From Bryobacterales bacterium (GTDB lineage: Bacteria > Acidobacteriota > Terriglobia > Bryobacterales > UBA6623), in NCBI GenBank assembly GCA_022826925.1, contig JAJDTX010000003.1:1-64000 (forward strand): a stretch of DNA of 64,000 nucleotides, written 5' to 3'. Positions 35,409 through 43,962 of the stretch are shown piece after piece (position 1 is the first letter of the stretch; each line of letters opens with the position of its first letter). The notes under the pieces were generated by a model that was not told where the DNA came from, searched no databases, and saw only the letters and a list, made by a program, of their open reading frames with translations. Both the position numbers and the translations under genes were made by a program.

Positions 35409-37391
35409 TCAGTTCAGGTACAGGAACGAATTGAGGTTGAACATGGCCAGGGCGAATTCGCGCAGCGAATTGTCGGCCAGGAAGTTGCGCGCGATCAGAG
35501 CCTCATCTTCGGTCGGAGGCCTGCCGGCGGCAAGCAGGTAAGCTTGGCCAATGATACTGTCCAGGTCGCGACCGGCTTCCCGGTCGAGCCGGGCGGCAAA
35601 CCGCGCGGCAAGCTCGTTCGAGATCGGGCCGTTGAGCAGTTCCAGAGATTGCGGCGCGTGGGTGCTCGACTCCCGGCGGGCGCAGCTTGTGAGCAGTGCC
35701 GGCTGGTCGAACACTTCCATGAACGGCAGGCGCAGGTTGCGTTTCGCGAGCAGGTAGATCGATCGGCGGCGGTGCTGGGCCTGGTCCGCGGGCACGCGCC
35801 ACTGGGTCGGGTCGTACAACAGGTCCACCAAGGCGTCTTCGACGGGCAGCATGACGCTCTTGCCGCCGTACGCGAGATTAAGTTCGCCAGCGGCCGCAAG
35901 CATTGCGTCGCGCACTTCCTCGGCACCGAGGCGACGGCGCGGACCGCGCCACAGGAGTCGATTGGACGCGTCCTGCTGCATTCCGCGCTGTTCCTGGGCC
36001 GGGTTGTGAGATGCCTGCCGATACGCGCTGCTGGTCAGAATCAGCCGATGCACGTGCTTCGCGCTCCAACCGGACTCGACGAGTTCGTTGGCGAGAAAGT
36101 CGAGCAAAGCCGGATGGCTCGGGCGTCCGCCCATGGCGCCGAAATCGTTCGGGGTGTCGACGATGCCCTGGCCGAAGTAGCCTTGCCAGATCCGGTTGAC
36201 CGCCACGCGCGCGGTCAGGGGGTGCTCGGGAGACGTGATCCACCCGGCCAGTCGCGAGCGCGGGTCCTCTGCATCCGGCGGGAGCGTCGGGGCGTCCTCG
36301 GGAAGCAGCACTCCCAGGGGGCGGGGATCGACCGGCCGGAGAGGCTTGGTATGGTCGCCCCGGGCGAGCAGGTGAACCTGATTGGGGTTCTCGGGATCGT
36401 TCTGCACCGTGGCCAGCGTCGGCGGCGGTGCCGGCAGTTGCGACTCGAGGGCGTCATGCTCGGCTTGCAGGCGCAGCCGCTCCTCGCCCTCGGCCAGCTT
36501 GATCTCCCCGCGCAAGGACTTCATCTTCGTGGCGATTTCCTTGGTTGCCTTCTGCCAGTCTTCTATGGTGGAGTCCGAATCGAACACCAGATTCGCTTCG
36601 CGCGACGCGCCGAAGTACGCTTGCAACCGGTAGTAGTCGACCTGGCGGATGGGGTCGAACATGTGGTCGTGACAGCGCGCGCAGCCGACGGTCATGCCGA
36701 GCAGCGCCGTCCCGACGATATCGGTCCGCTCGGTAAGGACTTCGTTGCGGCTCGAGGCCACCTCTTGGTTGCCGGCATTGCGGCGGACTGGCCCGAGGCG
36801 GTGGAATCCTGCCGCGGCCAGCAGCTCCCGGTCCGCGTCCGACTGCGGCGCGTCCGCGGCCATCTCATCGCCGGCGAGCTGTTCCGCGATGAAGCGGTCC
36901 AGCGGCTTGTCCCGGTTGAACGACTCGATCACGTAGTCGCGGTAGCGCCACAGTCCGGGCAGGTAGCGGTCGTATTCGAACCCTTCGGTCTCCGCGAATC
37001 GCACCACGTCCAGCCAGCGCTGGGCGGCGCGCTCGCCCCAGCGCGGGCTGGACATCAGCCGGTCCACCAGCCGCTCCCAAGCGCCGGGCGACCGGTCGTT
37101 GACGAATGCCTCCAGCTCTGCCGGAGTTGGCGGCAAGCCGGTGGTGTCAAAGTACACTCGACGAGCGAGCTCGGGGGGCTGGGCCTCGGGCGCCGGCCGC
37201 AGCCCCGCAGCCGCAAGCCGGCTCCAGACGAAGGCATCGACAGGGCTTGAAGCCCAATCGGAGTCAACGGTCGGCCCGGCGGCAGCTTGGCGCGGCTGGA
37301 ACGACCAGAAGCTGCGCTCGCTGTCGCTGTACTCGGCCGCCGCCAACGTCAACGGAATCGCTAGCAGCAAAGTCGCGGCTACAAGTCTCAT
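35409..37391 (-). CDS. Secreted PSD1-type protein (DUF1549 and DUF1553)
   Basis: 660 residues with signal peptide (MRLVAATLLLAIPLTLAAA). DUF1549 spans about residues 45-260 (VDAFVWSRLAAAGLRPAPEA, FDTTGLPPTPAELEAFVND, RWLDVVRFAETEGFEYDRY, and CARCHDHMFDPIRQ, a CxxCH-like site). DUF1553 spans about 365-650 (RLAGWITSPEHPLTARVAVN, NRIWQGYFGQGIVDTPNDFG, LILTSSAYRQAS). Planctomycete and acidobacterial homologues usually pair with a DUF1501 protein; none is adjacent. No N-terminal cytochrome domain. TACAAT on the minus strand 18 bp before the ATG could be its -10. Confidence 0.9.
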   Translation of the reverse strand: MRLVAATLLLAIPLTLAAAEYSDSERSFWSFQPRQAAAGPTVDSDWASSPVDAFVWSRLAAAGLRPAPEAQPPELARRVYFDTTGLPPTPAELEAFVNDRSPGAWERLVDRLMSSPRWGERAAQRWLDVVRFAETEGFEYDRYLPGLWRYRDYVIESFNRDKPLDRFIAEQLAGDEMAADAPQSDADRELLAAAGFHRLGPVRRNAGNQEVASSRNEVLTERTDIVGTALLGMTVGCARCHDHMFDPIRQVDYYRLQAYFGASREANLVFDSDSTIEDWQKATKEIATKMKSLRGEIKLAEGEERLRLQAEHDALESQLPAPPPTLATVQNDPENPNQVHLLARGDHTKPLRPVDPRPLGVLLPEDAPTLPPDAEDPRSRLAGWITSPEHPLTARVAVNRIWQGYFGQGIVDTPNDFGAMGGRPSHPALLDFLANELVESGWSAKHVHRLILTSSAYRQASHNPAQEQRGMQQDASNRLLWRGPRRRLGAEEVRDAMLAAAGELNLAYGGKSVMLPVEDALVDLLYDPTQWRVPADQAQHRRRSIYLLAKRNLRLPFMEVFDQPALLTSCARRESSTHAPQSLELLNGPISNELAARFAARLDREAGRDLDSIIGQAYLLAAGRPPTEDEALIARNFLADNSLREFALAMFNLNSFLYLN

Positions 37392-37432
37392 CGGCGGGAG
37401 CCCGCAACAATTGTACCCGACAGCGGCCGCGA

Positions 37433-38485
37433 TCAGGTCTTGCCCGAATCGATCAGGGTGGCGATCCAGCGAGCGTCCGGGTAGCCCTCCAGCGCGAGCT
37501 TCACGCTGATGGTCAGCGGCGTGGATAGCAGCATGCCGACCGGGCCGAGCAAGAAGCCCCAGAAGACCAATGACATGAACACCACCAGCGGCGACAAGCC
37601 GACACCGTCCCCCATGAATTGCGGCTCGATCAGGCCGCCGATGACGATGTTGATCCCAACATACCCCAGGGCAACGACGAGTGCGGTGCCCCCCCCATAC
37701 TGCACGGCGGCCATCAATACGGCCGGAATCGCGGCGATGAAGGAGCCAATGTTGGGGATGAAATTGAGCAAGAAACCGAGCAGGCCCCAGAAGATCGCGT
37801 AGTCCACGCCCAGCACCCAGACCCAGAGCGTGATCGCGACCCCAGTCGCGAGGCTGGTCAGTGTCTTGATGGCGAGGTACTTCTGCACCGATCTCGCAAA
37901 CGCTTCAAAGTGCTCCCACTTCCGACCGGACTGGTCCAGCAGCGGCTCGAGCTTCTTGGGGAGCCGGAACGCCTCCAACAGCATGAACGTTACGGTCAGC
38001 ACGGCCATCAACGACTTGGTGACGATGTTCCCGAACTGCAACAGAGTCGCTCCGGCGAACTGGGCCGTCGTGCCGAAGATCCGGCTCAGATCCGATTGAT
38101 CCCAAACACTGTCGGAAATCTCCTGGATGCCAAGCCTCGTAAGCAAGTCTTCCAAGCTCACCAGCGTCTGTTCCCACTGGCTCAGCAGGCGCGCTTGGTA
38201 GCCCGGCAGGCTGTTCGCGAAATCGCTGAGAGAGGCTGCCGCGAGCACGCCGACCAAACCCACGAAGCCGCCGATGCTGAGAATCACCGTCAGGATCGCA
38301 AGCCAGCGTGGAACGCGGTTGCGGTGCAGCCAGAACACCGGCGGCCCTGCCAATATGGCGAGAAAGACCGAGAGCAGGAACGGGACCACGATTACGGCTG
38401 CGAGCTTGACGCCCGCGGCCACGACGACGAATGCCGCCATGGCTAGCAGCGCGTTCGAAATACTGGGGCCCCGTTCTTGCACGGT
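37433..38485 (-). CDS. AI-2E/PerM family membrane transporter
   Basis: 350 residues from GTG 38485; a TTG at 38518 would add eleven residues and cannot be excluded. Typical architecture: three N-terminal helices (LAMAAFVVVAAGVKLAAVIV, FLLSVFLAILAGPPVFWL), a middle soluble region (SLSDFANSLPGYQARLLSQ), then helices with WGLLGFLLNFIPNIGSFIAA and GLSPLVVFMSLVFWGFLLGP. The family exports or imports small molecules or ions; AI-2 is only one known substrate. Divergent from the MFS gene. Confidence 0.85.
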   Translation of the reverse strand, partial: TVQERGPSISNALLAMAAFVVVAAGVKLAAVIVVPFLLSVFLAILAGPPVFWLHRNRVPRWLAILTVILSIGGFVGLVGVLAAASLSDFANSLPGYQARLLSQWEQTLVSLEDLLTRLGIQEISDSVWDQSDLSRIFGTTAQFAGATLLQFGNIVTKSLMAVLTVTFMLLEAFRLPKKLEPLLDQSGRKWEHFEAFARSVQKYLAIKTLTSLATGVAITLWVWVLGVDYAIFWGLLGFLLNFIPNIGSFIAAIPAVLMAAVQYGGGTALVVALGYVGINIVIGGLIEPQFMGDGVGLSPLVVFMSLVFWGFLLGPVGMLLSTPLTISVKLALEGYPDARWIATLIDSGKT

Positions 38486-38628
38486 CGATCTTGCGGTAGC
38501 GCATGACCCCCGGCACAACGGCAGGCAGCGGCCACAATTTCAGCATAACCCTAGCGCAAGGAGCGAATCGCTACTGCGGCTGGCCGTATCGGATACACTG
38601 GCTAGTTCGCCCCGGAGGCGAGAACTTC

Positions 38629-39891
38629 ATGGAATCCTCCAGCAAGAAATTTTTTGGCCCGTGGATCATCGCCAGCTGCTTCGTTACGTTCGGCCTGTCC
38701 ACGGGATTTCCCTACTACAACATCGCCTTCTTCTTTGACTACTTCCGCGACGGCCACTCGTGGCCGGTCGAGCTGGTGACGCTGGGCGCCCCGATCGCCG
38801 TGCTGCTGACGATCTGGATCGGACCCGTGATCGTGCCCAAGACCTCGCCGCGCAAGCTGATCCTGATCGGCACGTTCCTAACGTTCGTCTCGTTCCAATG
38901 GTTCGGTCGGCTGAGCGGCAACCAGTACGAGTACTACGGCGCGTGGTGCGTTTACATGGCCGGGTACTTCTTGTCAGGGCCGATCCCGCACCAGATCATC
39001 ATTTCGAACTGGTACAAGCGCCGTCGAGGTACGGCCATGGGGATCGCGTACGTGGGCGTGGCCGTGATCGGTGCGCTATGTAACCTGCTTACGCCTTACC
39101 TTGCCAGAACCCTGGACCACTACACCGATGCCCTCCAGGCGTTGAGTTTCCTGATGATGATCGCCTGGCCGCTGGCGTTCTTCGTGATCCGGGACAAGCC
39201 CGAAGACATGGGCCAGTTACCCGATGGCGCAGAGAGCGCGGGTGATGTCGAGGTAGCGGAGGCTGTCAAGGAGCCGGCCCAGGCAGAGTCCGAGAAGACC
39301 TTCGGTCAGCTTTCCGGCAGTCCCGCGTTCTGGTTGCTGTTGGTAGGCAGCGCCGCCTCGATCGGGTCGATCGCCGCGGTCAACTTTCTGATGAAGTTCG
39401 TATATGAAGAACAGGGGTTCACCGACCAGGTCATGCGGGACAACGTTTGGGCAAGGGCTTCGTTCACCTATCTGTTGTCCAGTATCTCGGGCCGGCTGCT
39501 TGCCGGCTGGCTCGCCGACAAGCTGCCGCGAAAATACGTCATGCTTGCCACGTATATCATCGTGGCGCTCGCGATTCCGTTGCTGTTCCTGGTGACGCCG
39601 GAGCAGCCAAACATGGTTTTCCTGTTTGCGATTGTATTCGGCCTCGCGATGGGTGCCGACTACATGCTGATCCCGCTGATGGCTGCGGACCAGTTCGGCC
39701 TGCGCTCGCTGGGCAAGGCCATGTCCGCGATCCTGCCGAGCGACACGATCCTGCAGTTCTGGACGCCGCGCTTCATTGCCGTGCTAGCGGGTCGCTTGGC
39801 GGGCTACTCGCAGGCGCTGTGGGCTGTGTTCGGACTGGCGGCGCTAGGGGCCGTGGCGATCGGGCTGCTGCCTCGCAGGAGGCGCGATTGA
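38629..39891 (+). CDS. Major facilitator superfamily transporter, oxalate/formate-antiporter-like
   Basis: 420 residues from the ATG at 38629 with GGAGGCGAG upstream; the frame is open from 38503 without an RBS. Twelve hydrophobic segments, a central cytoplasmic loop rich in Glu around residues 200-220, and DKLPRKYVMLATYIIVALAI after helix 8. The pattern WYKRRRGTAMGIAYVGVAVI in helix 4 and AASIGSIAAVNFLMKFVYEE resembles the OFA/monocarboxylate branch. Substrate unknown. TACACT at about 38594 may be its -10. Confidence 0.85.
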   Translation: MESSSKKFFGPWIIASCFVTFGLSTGFPYYNIAFFFDYFRDGHSWPVELVTLGAPIAVLLTIWIGPVIVPKTSPRKLILIGTFLTFVSFQWFGRLSGNQYEYYGAWCVYMAGYFLSGPIPHQIIISNWYKRRRGTAMGIAYVGVAVIGALCNLLTPYLARTLDHYTDALQALSFLMMIAWPLAFFVIRDKPEDMGQLPDGAESAGDVEVAEAVKEPAQAESEKTFGQLSGSPAFWLLLVGSAASIGSIAAVNFLMKFVYEEQGFTDQVMRDNVWARASFTYLLSSISGRLLAGWLADKLPRKYVMLATYIIVALAIPLLFLVTPEQPNMVFLFAIVFGLAMGADYMLIPLMAADQFGLRSLGKAMSAILPSDTILQFWTPRFIAVLAGRLAGYSQALWAVFGLAALGAVAIGLLPRRRRD

Positions 39892-40061
39892 CCGCTCGAA
39901 GACGACTCGGACCGGAGCGGCGGACAAGCGTTGCAGCGGGCGCTCGCAGCGCCGGGGGATGGCCCCGACAGATCGGCCTAGCGGGCGGCGCGGCGTCGGG
40001 GGGCGGGGCCACGCGACGGAATTCCGGCAGCCCGCAGATGCGCCGGTCGGAACGGCCCTAG

Positions 40062-40076
40062 GCTCAAAGCTTGAGC
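40062..40076 (-). terminator. Small stem-loop after the cyclophilin gene
   Basis: GCTCAA-agc-TTGAGC, a six-base stem, begins three bases after the stop of the minus-strand cyclophilin gene. No T run follows. The rest of 39892-40078 between the convergent genes shows no coding signal. Confidence 0.25.
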
Positions 40077-40078
40077 GG

Positions 40079-40777
40079 CTAGCCGGTGCGCTGCGCGGAC
40101 TTGATGACCACCGGCGTCAGCGGGACGTCTTGGTGTCCCATCTTGCTTCCAGTCGCCACCTCCGCGATGGCTTCTATCACGTCCGTGCCGTCGACCACCT
40201 TGCCGAACACGCAATAGCCCCAGCCATCGCGCGCGTGCTCCTTGTCGAGGAATTGATTGGTCTGGTGGTTGATGAAGAACTGGGCCGATGCGCTGTGCGG
40301 ATTGGCGGTCCTCGCCATGGCGATCGTGTACTTCGTATTCGCCATCGAGCCGGATTCGTTCTTGATCGGCGGCCGCGTCGACTTTTCCTGCATTCCCGCA
40401 ACGAACCCCCCGCCTTGGATCATGAAGTTGGGAATCACGCGGTGAAAGATGGTGCCGTCATAGAACCCGTCGTCGACGTACTGCAGGAAGTTGGCGACTG
40501 TTTCCGGCGCGCGATCGGGATAAAGCTCCAAGACCAGCGTGCCCTTGTCGGTTTCCACGCGAACGCGCGGGGGCCCGGCGGGCTCTTCCGGCGGCGCCGG
40601 CTCGGCCTTCGCCTCCGGCTCAGGTTCTGGTTCGGGCTCCGGCGCCGACGGGGCCTGTTGGGCCTCGGCGGGCTCCTCCGGTGGCGGCGATTCGGGCGGT
40701 GCGTCGCCGCCGCCACAACCGGACAACAGCAACGTCACTGCGGCCACGATCAGGATAAGGGCTAGCTTGATGAGCAT
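40079..40777 (-). CDS. Lipoprotein cyclophilin-type peptidyl-prolyl isomerase
   Basis: 232 residues from the ATG at 40777, where GAAGGAA gives an RBS; a longer frame exists. Lipoprotein signal with a clear lipobox (TLLLSGC). Residues 25-65 are a Pro/Glu-rich linker (PEPEPEPEPEAKAEPAPPE). Residues 66-232 are cyclophilin: VETDKGTLVLELYPDRAPET, FYDGTIFHRVIPNFMIQGG, SAQFFINHQTNQFLD, GYCVFGKVVDGTDVI. The catalytic FHR and QFF are present. It should assist folding outside the inner membrane, held away from the membrane by the linker. Confidence 0.92.
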   Translation of the reverse strand: MLIKLALILIVAAVTLLLSGCGGGDAPPESPPPEEPAEAQQAPSAPEPEPEPEPEAKAEPAPPEEPAGPPRVRVETDKGTLVLELYPDRAPETVANFLQYVDDGFYDGTIFHRVIPNFMIQGGGFVAGMQEKSTRPPIKNESGSMANTKYTIAMARTANPHSASAQFFINHQTNQFLDKEHARDGWGYCVFGKVVDGTDVIEAIAEVATGSKMGHQDVPLTPVVIKSAQRTG

Positions 40778-40873
40778 GTCAGTGTTCCTTCGGTGCGACC
40801 GGCAACCGGCGCCAGACACCCCAGTGTACATCAGGGCCTGCCCGTGCCGGAGGCTCGAGCTGTTCCGGCCTGC

Positions 40874-41920
40874 TCAGGAGATCCGGCCTCCGCAGCTCGA
40901 GCCCGAGCCGGCCGTGCAGCCGTAGCAGTGCTGCCCGCTGACGATTCGCCTGGCCGCGAGCCGCTCCGGGTCGAAATCGCGAATATGCCGCGGCGCTCCG
41001 AAGCCCAGCTCCAGTTCCAGCATCTGGTTGAAATCGCAGTCGTAGAGACGCCCGTCCCAGCCCACCGAGATCATCGATCGACACATCACGCCCGTCGCGG
41101 CGGCCGGATTGAACGCGTTGACCAGCTGCTCCATGTAGCGCCTGTGGTTGCCGCTGCGGACCAGATAGTCGCGATAGCGGCCAATGGGCATGTTCGTGAT
41201 CGTGTACAGCGAATTGAACTCTATGTGATAGCGGGTGCTGAGTTCCCGCCGGAAGTCGGCCTCGATGGCGTCTTGGTCCGGCGGCAAGAAGGCCCCGGTA
41301 GGGTTGTAGACCAGGTTCAGCTCCAATCCGCTGCCAGGCCTGCCGTAGCCCAGCTCGTTGAGCTTGCGAAGGCCCAGGATGGACTTGTCGAACACGCCGT
41401 CGCCGCGCTGGGCGTCGGTCCGGCTGCCGAGAAAGTATGGCAGGCTGGCAACGATCTGGACGCGGTGCAGGGCTAGGAAGGGGGCCAGCCCGGCCTGTGA
41501 ACGCATGACCAGCACGGTCAGATTGCAGCGGTCGATCACCTTGCAGCCCAGCCCGCGAACTTGCTCGACGAACCAGCGGAAGCTCGGGTTGAGTTCGGGC
41601 GCTCCCCCCGTTAGATCCACATCGGGCCGGCCGATTCGCTTGATCGCGTCGAGGCACAGCTCGAACGTCTCCCGCGACATGTTTTCCTGCGTGCGATCCG
41701 GGCCCGCGTCGACATGGCAGTGCTTGCAGGTTTGGTTGCAAAACTTGCCGACATTGATCTGGACGACGTCTATGCCTCCGGCGACCAGCGGTCCGACGCC
41801 CGCCTGGGCCAAGCGCGAGTCGAAGGGCTGGAATGCCGCTTCGCCGTCCAGTTGGAGGATGCGGAATTGCTGGTCGGCGTCTGGAGGGAGGCGACGCTCT
41901 GCTGGAAGGGAATTTCCCAT
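40874..41920 (-). CDS. arsS: ArsS-like radical SAM protein (arsenosugar biosynthesis family)
   Basis: 348 residues. The radical SAM cluster is C61-x3-C65-x2-C68 (NVGKFCNQTCKHCHVDAGPD), followed by DLTGGAPELNPSFRWFV. The C-terminal DUF3641-type part has YNPTGAFLPPDQ, VMCRSMISVGWDGRLYDCDF and the Cys-rich HCYGCTAGSGSSCGG, which probably binds auxiliary clusters. In cyanobacteria ArsS builds the deoxyadenosyl arsenosugar after ArsM methylation; no arsM is in this window. The stop is TGA; I see no reason to read it as Sec. It follows the AhpD-like gene by 6 bp. Confidence 0.85.
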   Translation of the reverse strand: MGNSLPAERRLPPDADQQFRILQLDGEAAFQPFDSRLAQAGVGPLVAGGIDVVQINVGKFCNQTCKHCHVDAGPDRTQENMSRETFELCLDAIKRIGRPDVDLTGGAPELNPSFRWFVEQVRGLGCKVIDRCNLTVLVMRSQAGLAPFLALHRVQIVASLPYFLGSRTDAQRGDGVFDKSILGLRKLNELGYGRPGSGLELNLVYNPTGAFLPPDQDAIEADFRRELSTRYHIEFNSLYTITNMPIGRYRDYLVRSGNHRRYMEQLVNAFNPAAATGVMCRSMISVGWDGRLYDCDFNQMLELELGFGAPRHIRDFDPERLAARRIVSGQHCYGCTAGSGSSCGGRIS

Positions 41921-41926
41921 TGATCG

Positions 41927-42259
41927 CTACATGCTGATCTTGGAGGCGACGTTGCGCATTTGCAAGCCGTGCACCAGCGCGGATCCTCCCTTGATCGCCG
42001 AAGCCACATGAACGGCCTCGGTCATCTGTTCCAGATTGGAGCCCTGTTCAAGGCAGCCCTGCGTGTACGCGTCGATGCAGTATGGACACTGTACGGCGTG
42101 GGCCACCGCCAAGGCGATCAGGTTCTTCTCGCGCTCGCTCAGCGCGCCCGGCTGGAAGACAGCCCCGTACCAAGAATTGAACTTGTCCCACAGTTCCGGC
42201 GCGTCATCGCCCATCTCGGCAAAGCGGGGCAGGTCTTCGGGATCATAGTATCCGTCCAT
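41927..42259 (-). CDS. AhpD-like carboxymuconolactone decarboxylase family protein, ArsS partner
   Basis: 110 residues from the ATG at 42259 with AAAGAGGGGA upstream. The AhpD redox pair is C58 and C61 in AVAHAVQCPYCIDAYT, with the later EAVHVASAIKGGSALVHGLQ helix. Proteins of this kind are encoded beside arsS in many genomes and called arsenosugar-associated peroxidase-like proteins; their reaction is unproved. Transcribed with arsS as a pair. The much longer frame through this region is a shadow of the opposite-strand gene. Confidence 0.85.
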   Translation of the reverse strand: MDGYYDPEDLPRFAEMGDDAPELWDKFNSWYGAVFQPGALSEREKNLIALAVAHAVQCPYCIDAYTQGCLEQGSNLEQMTEAVHVASAIKGGSALVHGLQMRNVASKISM

Positions 42260-42282
42260 TGCTCGCGGTCCCCTCTTTCGGC

Positions 42283-42306
42283 ACTCGGCCGAGTTAATCA
42301 AGTATA
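42283..42306 (-). promoter_or_regulatory. Candidate promoter and palindromic operator of the AhpD-like/arsS pair
   Basis: On the minus strand TATACT (42306 to 42301) is a good -10 without an evident -35. The 12-bp perfect palindrome ACTCGGCCGAGT at 42283-42294 starts six bases further on, at the expected transcription start. This is the layout of a repressed promoter. The short GC-rich palindrome could arise by chance. Confidence 0.4.
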
Positions 42307-42375
42307 GGGGCTGTGCTTGCTGCCATCCTTCTCGGGGACGGGCGAGCGGGTCCGGGAAGCCACCCGGGAAAATGC

Positions 42376-42381
42376 TACGCT
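42376..42381 (+). promoter_or_regulatory. Candidate -10 element before the second DUF1080 gene
   Basis: TACGCT ends 10 bp before the ATG at 42392, with no convincing Shine-Dalgarno sequence between. It fits the same leaderless spacing seen at several other genes of the window, but the hexamer is weak. Confidence 0.25.
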
Positions 42382-42391
42382 GGCCGGGAAT

Positions 42392-43045
42392 ATGACTGGA
42401 TGGATGTTTCGCGGACGCTTGCTCCTGGCCTTGCTGCCGCTGTCGCTCGGCGCGGAGGTGCCAGAAGGATTCCGGCCGCTCTTCAACGGCCAGAACCTTG
42501 CCGGCTGGCACATGAGCCTGACCAACCATCATGGCGACACGAAGGAGTGGCGCGTGTTTGAAGGCGCATTGGTCGGCATGCAGGATCGGGAAGGGAACGG
42601 CGGCATCTTGCTGACGGACGAGAAGTTCGGCGACTTCGAAGTCTACTTGGAGATCAAGCCCGATTTCGGCTGCGATGGCGGCGTCTTCCTGCGCTCTACT
42701 GGCAGCGGGCAGGCCTACCAAGTCATGCTCGACTACCTCGCCGGCGGGAACCTGGGGGGCGTCTTCGGGGAGCAATTGCAAAGCCCCGGCGAGCACCGGT
42801 CGGATGGCTGGGAGAGGGTGTGGAAGAAGGATGATTGGAATTCCCTGCGCGCCCGCATCCAAGGCGAGGCGCCCCGCATCGAAGTGTGGCTCAACGGCTC
42901 CAAGATCACGGACTTCAAGGACACCGAGAACCACCTTCCGCGGGGTGCCACCGAGGGAGCTATCGCCGTGCAGGTTCACGGCGGCGACCGCTGCAGCCCG
43001 GGCTTGGAGCACCGCTTCCGCAACATCGCGGTCCGCGAGCTCTAG
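42392..43045 (+). CDS. Secreted DUF1080 protein
   Basis: 217 residues from the ATG at 42392 (a second ATG is at 42404). A short signal sequence (GRLLLALLPLSLGA) precedes the DUF1080 domain: EGFRPLFNGQNLAGWHM, EWRVFEGALVGMQDREGNGG, FGDFEVYLEIKPDFGCDGGV, FLRSTGSGQAYQVMLDYLAG, WNSLRARIQGEAPRIEVWLN and GAIAVQVHGGDRC. Compared with the gene at 18010 it is shorter and only distantly similar. Probably binds or cleaves a carbohydrate. Its stop overlaps the stop of the convergent next gene. Confidence 0.87.
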   Translation: MTGWMFRGRLLLALLPLSLGAEVPEGFRPLFNGQNLAGWHMSLTNHHGDTKEWRVFEGALVGMQDREGNGGILLTDEKFGDFEVYLEIKPDFGCDGGVFLRSTGSGQAYQVMLDYLAGGNLGGVFGEQLQSPGEHRSDGWERVWKKDDWNSLRARIQGEAPRIEVWLNGSKITDFKDTENHLPRGATEGAIAVQVHGGDRCSPGLEHRFRNIAVREL

Positions 43046-43962
43046 GCTTGATCGGGCTGGACTGCTCGGGGCATCAGCAGCCCGATCGCCAGCCAGGCCA
43101 ATTCCATGGTCACGACCCACAAGCGCATTGCGACGGCCAGAGTCATCGCCGTGCCTGCGGCGATCGCTTGGGACAGCAGCAGCCCGAGGATGCCTTCGCG
43201 GATGCCCATTCCCGCAGGTGCCACCATGGTGATCAGCGCCGTTAGCCACGCCAGGGCGTAAGAACCCGCGATATGGGCGAAGCGCTCGGTGTCTAGGCCG
43301 GGCAGCAGGGCGCGCGCGAAGCTGGCCATGGCAAACGCCAGCAGCGCCCACATCACGACGTACAGGGTCCAGATGCCCAGCATGCGGGCCGTGCGGATCT
43401 CAAGCGGGCGGAACGGCTGCTTGAGCAAGCGAGCCAAGCGCACCGCCCACGCGTTGAATACCGGGGGGTATACGACGGCGCAGGCGACCAGAGGGAACGC
43501 AAACAGGGCGTAGCGCTGCCACTGGGCCAGGGAGGAGGCTGCGACACCGCCAAGCCAAGCGGCCACGACCATCGCGGCGAGCGCGGCCAGGGTCATGTCG
43601 AGTATCGTCGCGGCCAGGCAGGCCGCCGCGCTCACGCCGTGGCGGCGCGTGAGGTAGATGCGGGCGGCGAATTGCCAGATGCCGCCCGGAACATAGCGGC
43701 TCAGCTCGGACTTGCGGTAGATGCGGTAGATCTCCCAATACGGCACGACGTGGTCGAAGCCCCCTAGCAGGCGCGTCCAGCCAAACGGTCGGACCAGATG
43801 CCACGCGGCCCCAAGAGCGAACGACACCGCAAGCCATGGCAGATCGAGCCGCCATGGCTCCGACCGCACTTGCTGCCAATTGCCGTAGATCATGCGGCCG
43901 ATGAACCAGGCCAGGACCAGGGGCACGAGAGCCTTGACGACGGGCAGCGCGCGCTTAATCAC
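43042..43962 (-). CDS. Lysylphosphatidylglycerol-synthase-TM-like membrane protein (UPF0104)
   Basis: 306 residues, eight or so hydrophobic segments. Family pattern: PWLAVSFALGAAWHLVRPFG, YRIYRKSELSRYVPGGIWQF near residue 95, and TMVAPAGMGIREGILGLLLS near 240, which corresponds to the conserved PGGxGxRE-type motif. There is no soluble MprF synthase domain, so it is a flippase-like half. It overlaps the glycosyltransferase gene by 8 bp; such pairs are common in polyprenyl-glycan or glycolipid export. Confidence 0.83.
   Translation of the reverse strand: MIKRALPVVKALVPLVLAWFIGRMIYGNWQQVRSEPWRLDLPWLAVSFALGAAWHLVRPFGWTRLLGGFDHVVPYWEIYRIYRKSELSRYVPGGIWQFAARIYLTRRHGVSAAACLAATILDMTLAALAAMVVAAWLGGVAASSLAQWQRYALFAFPLVACAVVYPPVFNAWAVRLARLLKQPFRPLEIRTARMLGIWTLYVVMWALLAFAMASFARALLPGLDTERFAHIAGSYALAWLTALITMVAPAGMGIREGILGLLLSQAIAAGTAMTLAVAMRLWVVTMELAWLAIGLLMPRAVQPDQA

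Noticed and set aside
35544-37250. 568-codon plus-strand frame opposite the PSD1 gene
   Set aside because: Shadow of the PSD1 gene: no RBS, compositionally odd, while the minus-strand product has clear DUF1549 and DUF1553 motifs.
40790-40876. Read-through of the arsS TGA as selenocysteine
   Set aside because: Some ArsS are selenoproteins, but the protein already has the complete Cys-rich C-terminus, and the residues beyond the TGA resemble nothing and run into the next gene's leader. No SECIS-like hairpin was evident.
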